Positions 28,356 to 36,898 of a stretch of DNA of 64,000 nt are shown here, piece after piece. Where the stretch lies: contig JAFAEX010000248.1 in assembly GCA_023423795.1 (NCBI GenBank), positions 60,450-124,449 on the forward strand, written 5' to 3'. The notes beneath the pieces are model-generated. The model made no database searches. It was not told the origin of the DNA and saw nothing but the letters and a program-made list of their open reading frames with translations. Both the position numbers and the translations under genes were made by a program. Every line of letters starts with the position of its first letter. Position 1 is the first letter of the stretch. The DNA comes from Chloroflexota bacterium (GTDB lineage Bacteria > Chloroflexota > Chloroflexia > Thermomicrobiales > UBA6265).

Positions 28356-30050
28356 ATGCTCGATGCGCTTCGATCCGCCGCCAACGCGCTGTTCCCCCGG
28401 CCCGCTCCGGCGGGAATGGCGGCGTTCGCGGCCAACCAATCCGGGAACGGAGCGGCGCGTTCCGTCCCGGCGTCCCACGCCGCGACGAGCGTCGCGCGGG
28501 GGACGCCGCTGGTCGAGATGCGCGGGATCGACAAGCGGTTCGGGCCGGTGGTCGCCAACCGGGACGTCTCGCTCAGCATCGCGGCCGGCGAAATCCACGC
28601 GGTGCTGGGCGAAAACGGCGCCGGCAAGACGACGCTGATGAGCATCCTCTCCGGGATGTACCAGCCGGACGCCGGCGAGATCCTGATCGACGGGCAACCG
28701 GTCCACATCGAGGACCCGGCGGACGCGCTGCGGCGAGGCATCGGCACGGTCTACCAGCACTTCACGCTGGTGCCGAACATGTCGATCCTCGAAAACGTGG
28801 CGCTCGGCGCAAGCCAGTCGTTCGTGCTCGACCTCGGCTCGGTCGAATCCGACCTGAAGGCGATGCTGGCCGAGTTCGGCCTGGACGTCTCGCCGCGCAC
28901 CGAGATCCGGCACCTCTCGCTCGGGCAGCGGCAGCGGGTCGAGATCGCCAAGGTGCTGCTGCGCGGCACCCGCGTGCTGCTGCTGGACGAGCCGACCTCC
29001 GTCCTGACGCCGGTCGAGGTCGAAGGGCTGCTCGACATCCTCCGCCGGCTGCGCGGGCGCGGCGTGGCGGTAGTGATCATCACCCACAAACTGGACGAGG
29101 CCCTCGCCGTCTCCGACCGAGTGACCGTGCTGCGCGCCGGCCGCAAGGTCGGCGAACTCGGCCCGGCCACGCTCGCCGAGATGGACCGCCCGGCCGCCAA
29201 GCGGCGGGTGGTCGAATTGATGTTCGGCGGCGCGCCGCCGCCGGAACTCTCCGAGCACCACGCCGCGCACCGGCCGGGCAGGGTATTGCTCTCACTCCGC
29301 GGCGTAAACGCGGCCGGCGACCGCGGCGCGGCGGCGGTCAGCGACTTGTCGCTTGACCTCCACGCCGGCGAGGTCGTCGGCATCGCCGGGGTGGACGGCA
29401 ACGGCCAGAAGGAACTCGGCGAGATCATCGCCGGGCAGCGGCGGGTGCAGTCCGGGCAGGTGATGTTCGAGGGATCGGACATCACCAACCGGGGGGTCGC
29501 CGCGTCCGCCCGGCTGGGCATCGGATACGTCACCGACGAGCGGTTGCACGAGGGGTGCGTCGCCTCGGCGTCGGTCGCGGACAACGTGGTGCTCAAGTCC
29601 GTCGGGCTGCCGCCGTTCTCGAACGGGATCTGGCTGAACCGGCGGGCGATCGAGGCCGAGGCGGTCAGACTCATCAAGGAATACGACGTCAGGACGCCGG
29701 GGCCGGACGCGCGGATCGGGCTGCTCTCCGGCGGCAACATCCAGAAACTGCTGCTGGCCCGCGAATTGGCGCAGGACCCGACGGTGCTGGTCTGCAACAA
29801 GCCGACCCACGGGCTGGACCTGAAGACGGCCGCGTTCGTCATCAGGACGCTGGGCGAGCAGGCCGACAAGGGCAAGTCCGTGCTGCTGATCTCGTCCGAA
29901 CTCGACGAGATCCTGGACGTCAGCGACCGCATCGGGATCATGTACGGCGGGCGGCTGGTCGCCGTCGTGCCGCGCGCCGAGGCGGACGTCGAGGCAATCG
30001 GCCGGCTGATGCTGACCGGTTCGGCGGCGGAGCGGGAGGTGGCGGCATGA
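28356..30050 (+). CDS. BMP/Nup-type ABC importer, duplicated ATP-binding protein
   Basis: A 564-residue protein with two ABC domains, as in NupA/YufO/RbsA. Domain 1 (from about residue 52): Walker A GENGAGKT (85-92), signature LSLGQRQRVEIAK, Walker B LLLDEPTS, switch THK. Domain 2: degenerate Walker A region GVDGNGQKELGE, signature LSGGNIQKLLLARE and Walker B region VLVCNKPTHGLD, where the catalytic Glu is absent as in many relatives. The first 50 residues are an unusual Ala/Pro/Asn-rich extension; a shorter start at Met55 is possible but lacks a ribosome site. It begins 33 bases after the lactonase gene and overlaps the first permease (ATGA). Confidence 0.9.
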   Translation: MLDALRSAANALFPRPAPAGMAAFAANQSGNGAARSVPASHAATSVARGTPLVEMRGIDKRFGPVVANRDVSLSIAAGEIHAVLGENGAGKTTLMSILSGMYQPDAGEILIDGQPVHIEDPADALRRGIGTVYQHFTLVPNMSILENVALGASQSFVLDLGSVESDLKAMLAEFGLDVSPRTEIRHLSLGQRQRVEIAKVLLRGTRVLLLDEPTSVLTPVEVEGLLDILRRLRGRGVAVVIITHKLDEALAVSDRVTVLRAGRKVGELGPATLAEMDRPAAKRRVVELMFGGAPPPELSEHHAAHRPGRVLLSLRGVNAAGDRGAAAVSDLSLDLHAGEVVGIAGVDGNGQKELGEIIAGQRRVQSGQVMFEGSDITNRGVAASARLGIGYVTDERLHEGCVASASVADNVVLKSVGLPPFSNGIWLNRRAIEAEAVRLIKEYDVRTPGPDARIGLLSGGNIQKLLLARELAQDPTVLVCNKPTHGLDLKTAAFVIRTLGEQADKGKSVLLISSELDEILDVSDRIGIMYGGRLVAVVPRAEADVEAIGRLMLTGSAAEREVAA

Positions 30051-31213
30051 CCGGTTCGCGCCGCGTGCTCTGGCTGCCGACGTCGGCCCGTCCCCTGCTC
30101 TCGTCGCTGTTCGCGATCGTGGCCGCGTTCGCGGTCGGCGGGCTCTTCCTCGCCGCCCGCGGCAAGGACCCGATCGCCGCCTACGGCATCCTGCTGGAAC
30201 GCGGGCTCGGCACCTCCTACGGGATCTCCGAGACGTTGATCCAGATGGCGCCGCTCCTGATCGTCGCCGCCGGGCTGCTGATCTCCCTGCGGGCCGGGGC
30301 ATGGAACATCGGGATCGACGGGCAGGTGCTGGTCGGCGCATTGTTCGCCGGGGTCGCCGGCTCCGCCCTCGTCGGCACGATGCCGGACCCGCTGATGTGG
30401 CTGGTCGCCGCGCTGGCCGGCTTCCTCGGCGGGTTGCTGTGGGCCGTCGTGCCGGCATTCCTGCGGGTGCGCTGGGGTCTCAACGAGATCATCACCACGC
30501 TGATGATGAACTACGTGGCCCTGAACGTGACCTCGTGGCTGGTCAAAGGCCCCGTCAAGGACCCGAACGTGGTGCCGCCGCAAACGCGGCTGATCCCGAA
30601 GGAGGCCCGGCTGCCGGACATCTTCGGCTCCGGGGTCCACATCGGGATCATCGTCGGCCTCGTCGTGGCGCTGCTGGTTGCGATCCTGTTCCGCTACACC
30701 GTGCTCGGGTTCCGGCTCGACGTGCTGGGCAAGAACCGGTTCGCCGCGATCCACGCCGGGATGCCGGTCAACCGGCTGACGATGCTGGCGCTGCTGCTGT
30801 CTGGCGGGTTCGCTGGGCTGGCCGGGGCGAACGACATCCTCGGCGTCAAAGGGCTCTTCCAGGGCAACTGGAACCCGGGCTACGGGTTCGCCGCCTTCGC
30901 GCTGGTCTACCTCGCCCGCCTCAACAGCCTGTGGATCATCCCGTTCGCCTGGTTCCTCTCCTTCATCGCCATCGGCGGCGAAATGATGGCGCGCCCGCTG
31001 GGCATCCCGACCTACTACACGGGAATGCTGGAAGGGTTGATGCTGCTGTTCTTCGCCGTCGCCGTGTACCTCGAACGCCGCTACGCCCCGGCCGACCGCG
31101 CGGTCGATCCCGACCCCGCGCCGCTGCCGGGCGCGGCCACCGTCGAACCGATCGTTTCGCCGGAACCGGTCGCCATCGATTCCCGCCCGGCCCATTCCGG
31201 AGAGCGCCCGTGA
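30047..31213 (+). CDS. BMP/Nup-type ABC importer, permease 1
   Basis: A 388-residue inner-membrane permease (NupB/YufP type) with about eight to ten hydrophobic segments. The motif GAWNIGIDGQVLVGALFAG and the coupling region RLDVLGKNRFAAIHAGMPVNRL are diagnostic of this family, as are GLAGANDILGVKG and the ending FFAVAVYLERRY. The C-terminal tail is Pro/Ala-rich and cytoplasmic. It overlaps the ATPase gene upstream (ATGA) and the second permease downstream (GTGA). Confidence 0.92.
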   Translation: MTGSRRVLWLPTSARPLLSSLFAIVAAFAVGGLFLAARGKDPIAAYGILLERGLGTSYGISETLIQMAPLLIVAAGLLISLRAGAWNIGIDGQVLVGALFAGVAGSALVGTMPDPLMWLVAALAGFLGGLLWAVVPAFLRVRWGLNEIITTLMMNYVALNVTSWLVKGPVKDPNVVPPQTRLIPKEARLPDIFGSGVHIGIIVGLVVALLVAILFRYTVLGFRLDVLGKNRFAAIHAGMPVNRLTMLALLLSGGFAGLAGANDILGVKGLFQGNWNPGYGFAAFALVYLARLNSLWIIPFAWFLSFIAIGGEMMARPLGIPTYYTGMLEGLMLLFFAVAVYLERRYAPADRAVDPDPAPLPGAATVEPIVSPEPVAIDSRPAHSGERP

Positions 31214-32154
31214 ACAGCAGTGGGATCGACCTCGGGGTGTTCGCCTCGGCCATGCTCGCGGCAGGATTGCTGGCCGCCGTGCCGCTGATCCTCGCCGCGC
31301 TCGGCGAGGCGGTCGCCGAAAAATCCGGGCTGCTCAACCTCGGCATCGAGGGGATGATGCTCTCCGGCGCGTTCTTCGGCTTCCTCGCCGCCTATTCGAC
31401 CGGCAGCGTCATCGCGGGGCTGGCGGCGGGCGTCGGAGCCGGCGCCATCCTCGGGTTGCTCTTCGGCTTCCTCGCCGTCGGGTTGCAGGTAGACCAGGTG
31501 TTGGTCGGCATCTCGATCACGATCTTCGGGGCCGGGCTGACGGCGTTCCTGTACCGCGATGTGTTCGGCAGCCAGAACCCGTCCGCTGCCGTGCAGCCGC
31601 TGGTCGTGCCGATTCCGCTGTTGCGCGACATCCCGGTCATCGGGCCGGCGCTGTTCGACCGGCAACTGATCTTCTACCTCGCCTACGCGCTGGTCCCGGT
31701 CTTCGCCTTCCTGCTGGCACGGACCCGGTTCGGGCTGGAGGTGCGCGCCACCGGCGAGACGCCGTTCGCGGCAGACGCCGCTGGGGTCAACGTGTCGCGG
31801 GTCCGCTACACCGCGATCGTCGTCGGCGGCGCAATGGCCGGTCTGGCCGGGGCGTTCCTGTCGGTCGCCGACCTCAAACTGTTTCAGGTCGGGATGACGG
31901 TCGGGATGGGTTTCATCGCGTTGGCGATCACGATGGTCGGCGGCTGGAACCCGTGGCGCATCCTCGCCGCCGCCGTGCTGTTCGGGATGCTGCGGTCGCT
32001 CGGCAACGGGCTGCAAATCCTCGGCATCGACGTCCGCACCGAATTCGTCACCATGCTGCCCTACGTCGGCATCATGGTCGCCCTGGTCCTGTTGGCCGGA
32101 CGCACCGCGCTGCCCGCGGCGCTGGGCGTGCCCTATGCGCGGGGTCGCCGCTAA
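31210..32154 (+). CDS. BMP/Nup-type ABC importer, permease 2
   Basis: A 314-residue permease (NupC/YufQ type), shorter partner of the preceding one. It shows AVAEKSGLLNLGIEGMMLSGAF, LQVDQVLVGISITIFGAGL and the coupling helix FGLEVRATGETPFAADAAGVNV. The start is GTG 31210 in a GTGA overlap. Known substrates of this transporter class are nucleosides, autoinducer-like sugars and, with related binding proteins, riboflavin; the position inside a B6-type locus suggests a pyridine vitamer here. Confidence 0.92.
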   Translation: MNSSGIDLGVFASAMLAAGLLAAVPLILAALGEAVAEKSGLLNLGIEGMMLSGAFFGFLAAYSTGSVIAGLAAGVGAGAILGLLFGFLAVGLQVDQVLVGISITIFGAGLTAFLYRDVFGSQNPSAAVQPLVVPIPLLRDIPVIGPALFDRQLIFYLAYALVPVFAFLLARTRFGLEVRATGETPFAADAAGVNVSRVRYTAIVVGGAMAGLAGAFLSVADLKLFQVGMTVGMGFIALAITMVGGWNPWRILAAAVLFGMLRSLGNGLQILGIDVRTEFVTMLPYVGIMVALVLLAGRTALPAALGVPYARGRR

Positions 32155-32278
32155 CGCGGCGGGCGCGGAAGGAGGAGACCCCACGAGAGCGAGACGAACG
32201 GCACGACGAGCCGGCGACGGCGCCGGCGCAACAGGCGGTCCATTCGCGTTCGATGCCACGGAAACGAAGGAGTGCTCC

Positions 32279-33361
32279 ATGTCGTCATCGACCAGGCGGA
32301 TCAGGTTCGGGATCGTCGCGGCGGCGCTGACGGTTTCGATGCAGGGCGCGGCGCTGCTGCCGACGGCGGCCCAGGACGCCAGCCCGGCCGCGGGCGTCGA
32401 GGTGAACCAGGTGGCGCTGGTCACCCCCGGCTCGCGCACGAACCAGGGCTGGGACCAGCAGGGCGCCGACGGCCTGACCGCCGCCGGTGAAGAGTTGGGC
32501 TTCGAGGTCGTCATCGCCGAGAACGGCGGCTACGACGACATCACCCCGATCCTGCGCGACCTCGAGGCCGGCGGCGCCGACCTCATCATCTGCCACGCGT
32601 CCGGCTACCAGACGGTCTGCCCCGAGTTCGCCGCCGAGACCGGCATCCCGGTCGCCGTGATCGAGAACGTTCCGGGCGCGGCGGAAGGCCTCGTGGCCGA
32701 CATCGAGACCCAGGCGCAGGAAGTCGCCTACCTCGCCGGCGTGCTCGCCGCCCAGACGAGCCAGACCGGCACCGTCGGCGTGGTCGTCTCCGGCGAGCCG
32801 CCGACCTGGAACTTCATGACCGCCGGCTTCGCCGAAGGCGTGAAGGCCACCAACCCGGACGTCAAGTTGCTCTACAGCGTGATCGGCGAGGCGGCCTACG
32901 ACGACGCCGCCGGCGCCAAGCGCGTCACCGAGCAGCAGATCGCGGCCGGCGCCGACGTCATCTTCGGCATGGGCGACGGCGCGTCCTTCGGGATGCTCCA
33001 GGCGATCGAAGAGAACAACGCCAAGGAAGGCGCCACCCGCGTCGAGTTCATCGACGTCATCGGCGACAAGCAGGCCGAGCACGGCGACGCGCTGCTGACC
33101 TCGGTGCTGTTCGATTACTCCGGCATCTACAAGGACATGGTCGAAGCTCTGAAGAACGGCACGTTCGGCGACGTGCACACGATGGACCTCGCCAACGGCG
33201 GCGTTCGGCTGCTCGACCTGCCGGAGCGCGTCTCGCAGGAGGCTAAGGACGCCGTCGCGTCCGCCGAGACCGCCATCAAGGACGGGTCGGTCGAAGTGTC
33301 GGCGATCGCCGACGCGGAGGGCCTGAAGGCCAAGCTGGCCGAACTGTTCCCGCAGTCGTAA
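32279..33361 (+). CDS. BMP-family substrate-binding protein of the ABC importer
   Basis: A 360-residue exported BMP/Bmp (PnrA-like) protein. The leader MSSSTRRIRFGIVAAALTVS ends near PTAAQDASPA with a Sec-type AxA-like site; no lipobox cysteine is visible, unlike most family members. The mature part shows the ligand-binding pattern VALVTPGSRTNQGWDQQGADGL, ICHASGYQ, QEVAYLAGVLAA, PTWNFMTAGFAEG and ADVIFGMGDGASFGM. It has the best ribosome site of the locus (AAGGAG, 6 bases before ATG 32279) and a strong hairpin behind it, consistent with higher expression than the membrane parts. Confidence 0.92.
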   Translation: MSSSTRRIRFGIVAAALTVSMQGAALLPTAAQDASPAAGVEVNQVALVTPGSRTNQGWDQQGADGLTAAGEELGFEVVIAENGGYDDITPILRDLEAGGADLIICHASGYQTVCPEFAAETGIPVAVIENVPGAAEGLVADIETQAQEVAYLAGVLAAQTSQTGTVGVVVSGEPPTWNFMTAGFAEGVKATNPDVKLLYSVIGEAAYDDAAGAKRVTEQQIAAGADVIFGMGDGASFGMLQAIEENNAKEGATRVEFIDVIGDKQAEHGDALLTSVLFDYSGIYKDMVEALKNGTFGDVHTMDLANGGVRLLDLPERVSQEAKDAVASAETAIKDGSVEVSAIADAEGLKAKLAELFPQS

Positions 33362-33371
33362 CGGGATTCGT

Positions 33372-33401
33372 CCGCCCCGCCGGGTTCGTCCGGCGGGGCG
33401 G
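33372..33401 (+). terminator. Hairpin behind the binding-protein gene (attenuator or mRNA stabiliser)
   Basis: A perfect 12-bp stem CCGCCCCGCCGG / CCGGCGGGGCGG with loop gttcgt starts 11 bases after the bmp stop. There is no T tract, so it may give only partial termination, or protect the bmp part of the transcript from 3' decay. Confidence 0.6.
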
Positions 33402-33446
33402 CGCCCACCTGCCCGGCCCGACGAGGCGAGGAAGGATACCGACAGC

Positions 33447-34634
33447 ATGACCACCCAGTGGCCGCGCCTCAACCTCGCGGCCGGGCCGGTGGACGTCATG
33501 CCGCGCACCCTGCGCGACATGGCGAAGCCGGTCCTTTACCACTACGACGAGGCGTTCATCGAAACCTTCGCGCGGACCAGCGACCTGCTGAAGCAGGTGT
33601 TCCGCACGAACAACGACGTCATCATCATGCAGGGCGAGGCGATCCTCGGGCTCGAGGCTGCCGCCGCCAGCCTGATCTCGCCGGGCGACAAGGTGCTGAA
33701 CCTCGTCTCCGGCGTGTTCGGCAAGTGGTTCCAGGACTTCATCGAGAAGGAAGGCGGCGTTCCCGTCGAAATCGCCGTTCCCTACGACGACGCCATCGAC
33801 CCCGAGGACGTGCGGCGCGCGCTCGCCGCCGACCCGGACATCAAGTTCCTTTCGGTCGTGCATTCCGAGACGCCGTCCGGCACCCACAACCCGGTCCGCG
33901 AAATCGGCCGGATCGCCCAGGAATTCGGCGTCATCACCATGGTCGATACCGTTTCCGGCCTCGGCGGCGAACTGCTTTCCCCCGAGGACTGGGGGATGGA
34001 TGTCGCCATCGCCGGGCCGCAGAAGTGCCTCGGCGGAACGCCCGGCCTGTCCCTGATCGCGGTCAGCGAGCGGGCATGGCAGGCGATGGAGGCGCACCAG
34101 CCGAAGCCGCTGCGCGGCAGTTTCCTGTCGATCCTCGACTGGAAGGCCGCCTGGCTGGAAGGCCGTCGGTTCCCCTACACCCCCTCCGTGAATGAAATCT
34201 ACGCGCTCGAATCCGTGCTGGAGCAGGCGCTGGAGATCGGCATGGAGCGGTTCGTGGAACGCCATCAGCAGATTGCCGCTGCCTGCCGGGCCGGTGTGCG
34301 TGCACTCGGGCTGGACCTCTGGCCGGTGCGCGACGAAATCGCGGCCTCCTGCGTCACCGCCGTCCGCACGCCGGACGGGCTGGACGAGCAGGGGCTGCGC
34401 GACGTGATGCGCACCCGGTACGGGGTCACCATTTCACCCGGCTACGGCGAACTCAAGGGCAAACTGTTCCGGCTCGGGCACATGGGGCCGGCGCAAGCGC
34501 ACCCCACCATCCTCGCCGCCCAACTGGCCATGCTGGAGCGCGCCCTCAACGACGTCGGCCACCCGGTCCCGTTCGGGGCGGGCGTCGGCGCCGCGATGGA
34601 AGTGCTCGCCGGCTGGGACGACGCCGCGGCCTGA
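33447..34634 (+). CDS. Pyridoxamine-pyruvate aminotransferase-like PLP enzyme
   Basis: A 395-residue fold-type I aminotransferase of the alanine-glyoxylate/serine-pyruvate group. The PLP lysine is Lys193 in GPQKCLGGTPG. From memory, M. loti pyridoxamine-pyruvate aminotransferase has Tyr35, Glu68, Lys197, Arg336 and Arg345 as key residues; the matching positions here are Tyr31 (PVLYHYD), Glu64 (MQGEAILGLEAAAASLIS), Lys193 and the Arg in KLFRLGHMG. The equivalent of Arg336 is Tyr (SPGYGE instead of SGRGE). GE before LGLEAAAASL separates it from ordinary AGTs. Predicted reaction: pyridoxamine plus a keto acid gives pyridoxal plus an amino acid. The co-substrate may differ because of the Tyr. Confidence 0.83.
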   Translation: MTTQWPRLNLAAGPVDVMPRTLRDMAKPVLYHYDEAFIETFARTSDLLKQVFRTNNDVIIMQGEAILGLEAAAASLISPGDKVLNLVSGVFGKWFQDFIEKEGGVPVEIAVPYDDAIDPEDVRRALAADPDIKFLSVVHSETPSGTHNPVREIGRIAQEFGVITMVDTVSGLGGELLSPEDWGMDVAIAGPQKCLGGTPGLSLIAVSERAWQAMEAHQPKPLRGSFLSILDWKAAWLEGRRFPYTPSVNEIYALESVLEQALEIGMERFVERHQQIAAACRAGVRALGLDLWPVRDEIAASCVTAVRTPDGLDEQGLRDVMRTRYGVTISPGYGELKGKLFRLGHMGPAQAHPTILAAQLAMLERALNDVGHPVPFGAGVGAAMEVLAGWDDAAA

Positions 34635-34715
34635 CATCCCTTCGCTCGTTCGGGTCCGGCACGGGCCGGGCCGCAAGGTCGTGAGTGCGCCATCTGGCGC
34701 TGCAAGGAAGGCACG

Positions 34716-35453
34716 ATGCCGATCAGCATTGCCGACAGGGTCGTGGTCGTCACCGGCGGGGCCGGCGAGATGGGGTCGTCGCTGGTGCGGCGGCTGGCCG
34801 CCGAAGGGGCGAAAGTCGTCATCGCCGATATCGCCGACGCCTCGGCCCTCGCCAACGAACTGGGCGACAACGTCATCTACCAGCGGACCGACATCACCTC
34901 CGAAGAGTCCACGAAGGCGATGGCGGAAGCCGCGCTGACGGCGTTCGGCCGCATCGACGCGCTGGTCAACAACGCCGGCCTGTTCACGCCGGTGGCGTTC
35001 GACGACCTCACGCTGGACGAGTGGAAGCGCCGGTTCGCGGTCAACACCGAGGGCGTCTTCCTCGCCACGCAGGCCGTCGTGCCGGCGATGACGAAGCAGG
35101 GCGCGGGCAAGATCATCAACATCGGATCGGACACGGTCTGGATGGGGACGCCGGGCCTCGCCCACTACGTGGCGAGCAAGGCGGCGGTGCTCGGGTTCAC
35201 CCGCGCCATCGCCAGCGAACTCGGCCCGCGCGGCATCACCAGCGTCTACGTCACCCCGACCCTGCTCGACACGCCGGGCACCCGCTCGGCCTTCGCGCAG
35301 GGGCACTTCGACTACGTCGTCGGCCACACGCCGCTCGGCCGGTTCGAGAAGCCTGAGGACGTCAACGGCCTGATCGTCTTCCTCTGCTCGGACGAGGCAG
35401 GCTTCATCAACGGCGCCGCCATCAACATCGGCGGCGGCATCAGCATGCACTAG
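34716..35453 (+). CDS. SDR dehydrogenase, candidate pyridoxal 4-dehydrogenase
   Basis: A 245-residue classical short-chain dehydrogenase. The NAD site is TGGAGEMG near residue 14; Asp after the second strand (VIADIAD) favours NAD+. NNAG, catalytic Ser (NIGSDTVW) and YVASK are present. The run GTPGLAHYVASKAAVLGFTRA resembles the same region of M. loti pyridoxal 4-dehydrogenase (GTPNMAAYVAAKGGVIGF, recalled from memory). That enzyme oxidises pyridoxal hemiacetal to 4-pyridoxolactone, exactly what the lactonase gene of this locus would consume. General SDR similarity is broad, so the assignment rests mainly on context. Confidence 0.75.
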   Translation: MPISIADRVVVVTGGAGEMGSSLVRRLAAEGAKVVIADIADASALANELGDNVIYQRTDITSEESTKAMAEAALTAFGRIDALVNNAGLFTPVAFDDLTLDEWKRRFAVNTEGVFLATQAVVPAMTKQGAGKIINIGSDTVWMGTPGLAHYVASKAAVLGFTRAIASELGPRGITSVYVTPTLLDTPGTRSAFAQGHFDYVVGHTPLGRFEKPEDVNGLIVFLCSDEAGFINGAAINIGGGISMH

Positions 35454-35477
35454 GCGCGGGGCCGGGGCTTCGCCCAT

Positions 35478-35562
35478 CGTCATCCCGAGGATGTCGAGGG
35501 ATCTCGTCCACGAGTCGAGGAGTCGAGAAACGACGAGATCCCTCGACAAGCTCGGGATGACG
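35478..35562. repeat. REP-like imperfect palindrome, copy 2
   Basis: Arms cgtcatcccgagg...gagggatctcg and cgagatccctcgacaag...gggatgacg face each other around a short centre. It lies between the SDR gene and the FHMPC-dehydrogenase-like gene, so the downstream gene may be partly insulated from the operon. Confidence 0.85.
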
Positions 35563-35639
35563 AAGAAGGCGGTTACGAAACGCGCTCTTAGGCGTGCATC
35601 ACCCGGCGCTTCGCGGCGACGGGCGCGGGAAGGACCGAG

Positions 35640-36587
35640 ATGGCAGTTGAAGGGATCGGCAAGGTCGCGGTGATCGGCTCCGGCACGATGGGGCCGGGCA
35701 TCGCCGCCACCTTCGCGCGGCACGGCTACCCGGTGCGGGTGTTCGACGTTTCGGCCGAGCAGATCGAGAAGGCGAAGGCCGCCGTCGATTTCGTTTACGC
35801 GACGCTCGTGCGCGGCGGCTTCATGGCCGAGGGCGACGTCGAGGGCGCGAAGGCGAACCTCAGCTACACGCTCGATCTGAAGGAAGCGGTCGGGGATGCC
35901 GATTTCGTGGTCGAAACAGTGCCCGAGAAGAAGGAGATCAAGCAGTCGGTCTTCCGGCAGCTTGAGGAATTCGCACCGAAGGACGCGATCCTCGCCTCCA
36001 ACACCTCCGGCATCCCGATCACGCAACTGGCCGAAGTCTGCGAGCACCGAGGCCGGGTGGTCGGCATGCATTGGTCCAACCCGCCGCACCTGATCCCGGT
36101 GATCGAGGTGATTCGCGGCGCGGAAAGCGACCAGGCGGCGATCGACGCCACCTTCGCCGTTTCGAAGGACATCGGGATGATCCCGGCGGCGGTCGATAAG
36201 GACGTGGCCGGGTTCGTCGAAAACCGCATCCTCTACGCGATCATGCGCGAGGCGCTGCACCTGCTCGACGAAGGCGTGGCCTCCGCCGAGGCGATCGACA
36301 CCATCGCCAAGTGGGGCATCGGCTACAAGCTGGCCGTCATCGGTCCGCTGGAGCTGCTGGACGTCGCCGGACTGGACATCTACACAAGCGTCGCCAGCTA
36401 TCTCAACGCCGACCTCAGCAACGAGACCGGCGTCTCCAGGACGGTCGGCGACCGGGTGGCCCAAGGCAAGCTCGGCCTGAAAACCGGCGGCGGCCTGTTC
36501 GAGTACACGCCGCAGCAGATCCAGGCGCTCGGGCAGCGGCGCGGCAAGCTGCTGCTGGCCAGCAAGAAGGCGCTGACGCAGGAATGA
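35640..36587 (+). CDS. FHMPC dehydrogenase-like protein (3-hydroxyacyl-CoA dehydrogenase fold)
   Basis: A 315-residue protein. The Rossmann site is VAVIGSGTMGPGIAATFARHG; later segments are ETVPEKKEIKQSVF, SNTSGIPITQL, VVGMHWSNPPHLIPVIEVI, KDVAGFVENRILYA and KWGIGYKLAVIGPLELLDVAGLDIY. From memory, M. loti 5-formyl-3-hydroxy-2-methylpyridine 4-carboxylate dehydrogenase shares VGMHWSNPPH, GFVENRVLYAL, WGIGYK and the AGLDIYKSVSSFLNADLSN stretch (here DIYTSVASYLNADLSN). Ordinary 3-hydroxyacyl-CoA dehydrogenases have different sequence there. The predicted reaction is NAD-dependent oxidation of the 5-formyl group to give HMPDC. Start ATG 35640 follows GGAAGGACCGAG closely. Confidence 0.83.
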   Translation: MAVEGIGKVAVIGSGTMGPGIAATFARHGYPVRVFDVSAEQIEKAKAAVDFVYATLVRGGFMAEGDVEGAKANLSYTLDLKEAVGDADFVVETVPEKKEIKQSVFRQLEEFAPKDAILASNTSGIPITQLAEVCEHRGRVVGMHWSNPPHLIPVIEVIRGAESDQAAIDATFAVSKDIGMIPAAVDKDVAGFVENRILYAIMREALHLLDEGVASAEAIDTIAKWGIGYKLAVIGPLELLDVAGLDIYTSVASYLNADLSNETGVSRTVGDRVAQGKLGLKTGGGLFEYTPQQIQALGQRRGKLLLASKKALTQE

Positions 36588-36733
36588 GGGAGGGGCCGGG
36601 TCCGGTGCGCAAGCAGTGCCGACGGGTCGTCGTTGCACGCCCGGTGCGCGTGAGCGCTTCGGATGGAGGGCGACACCCGGCCGGCCGATACATCCTTACG
36701 GGTTCCTTGAACCAGCGCACCGCGGCACAACTC

Positions 36734-36815
36734 CGTCATCCCGAGCTCGTCGAGGGATCTCGTCCTTCAGCAAACGGGGGTTGCGACGAGATCCTTCGAC
36801 GAGCTCGGGATGACG
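36734..36815. repeat. REP-like imperfect palindrome, copy 3
   Basis: Arms cgtcatcccgagctcgtc... and ...gacgagctcgggatgacg form an almost perfect long stem. It lies in the spacer 36588-36898 behind the last gene of the B6-type locus. Nothing else is recognisable in that spacer. Confidence 0.85.
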
Positions 36816-36898
36816 GGGCGGGTGGCGAATCCCCCGGCCGAACGCGAACCGCGACCCGTACTCGCGGCGCACGAGCGCGGCGATGGGCAGGCGGCCTA

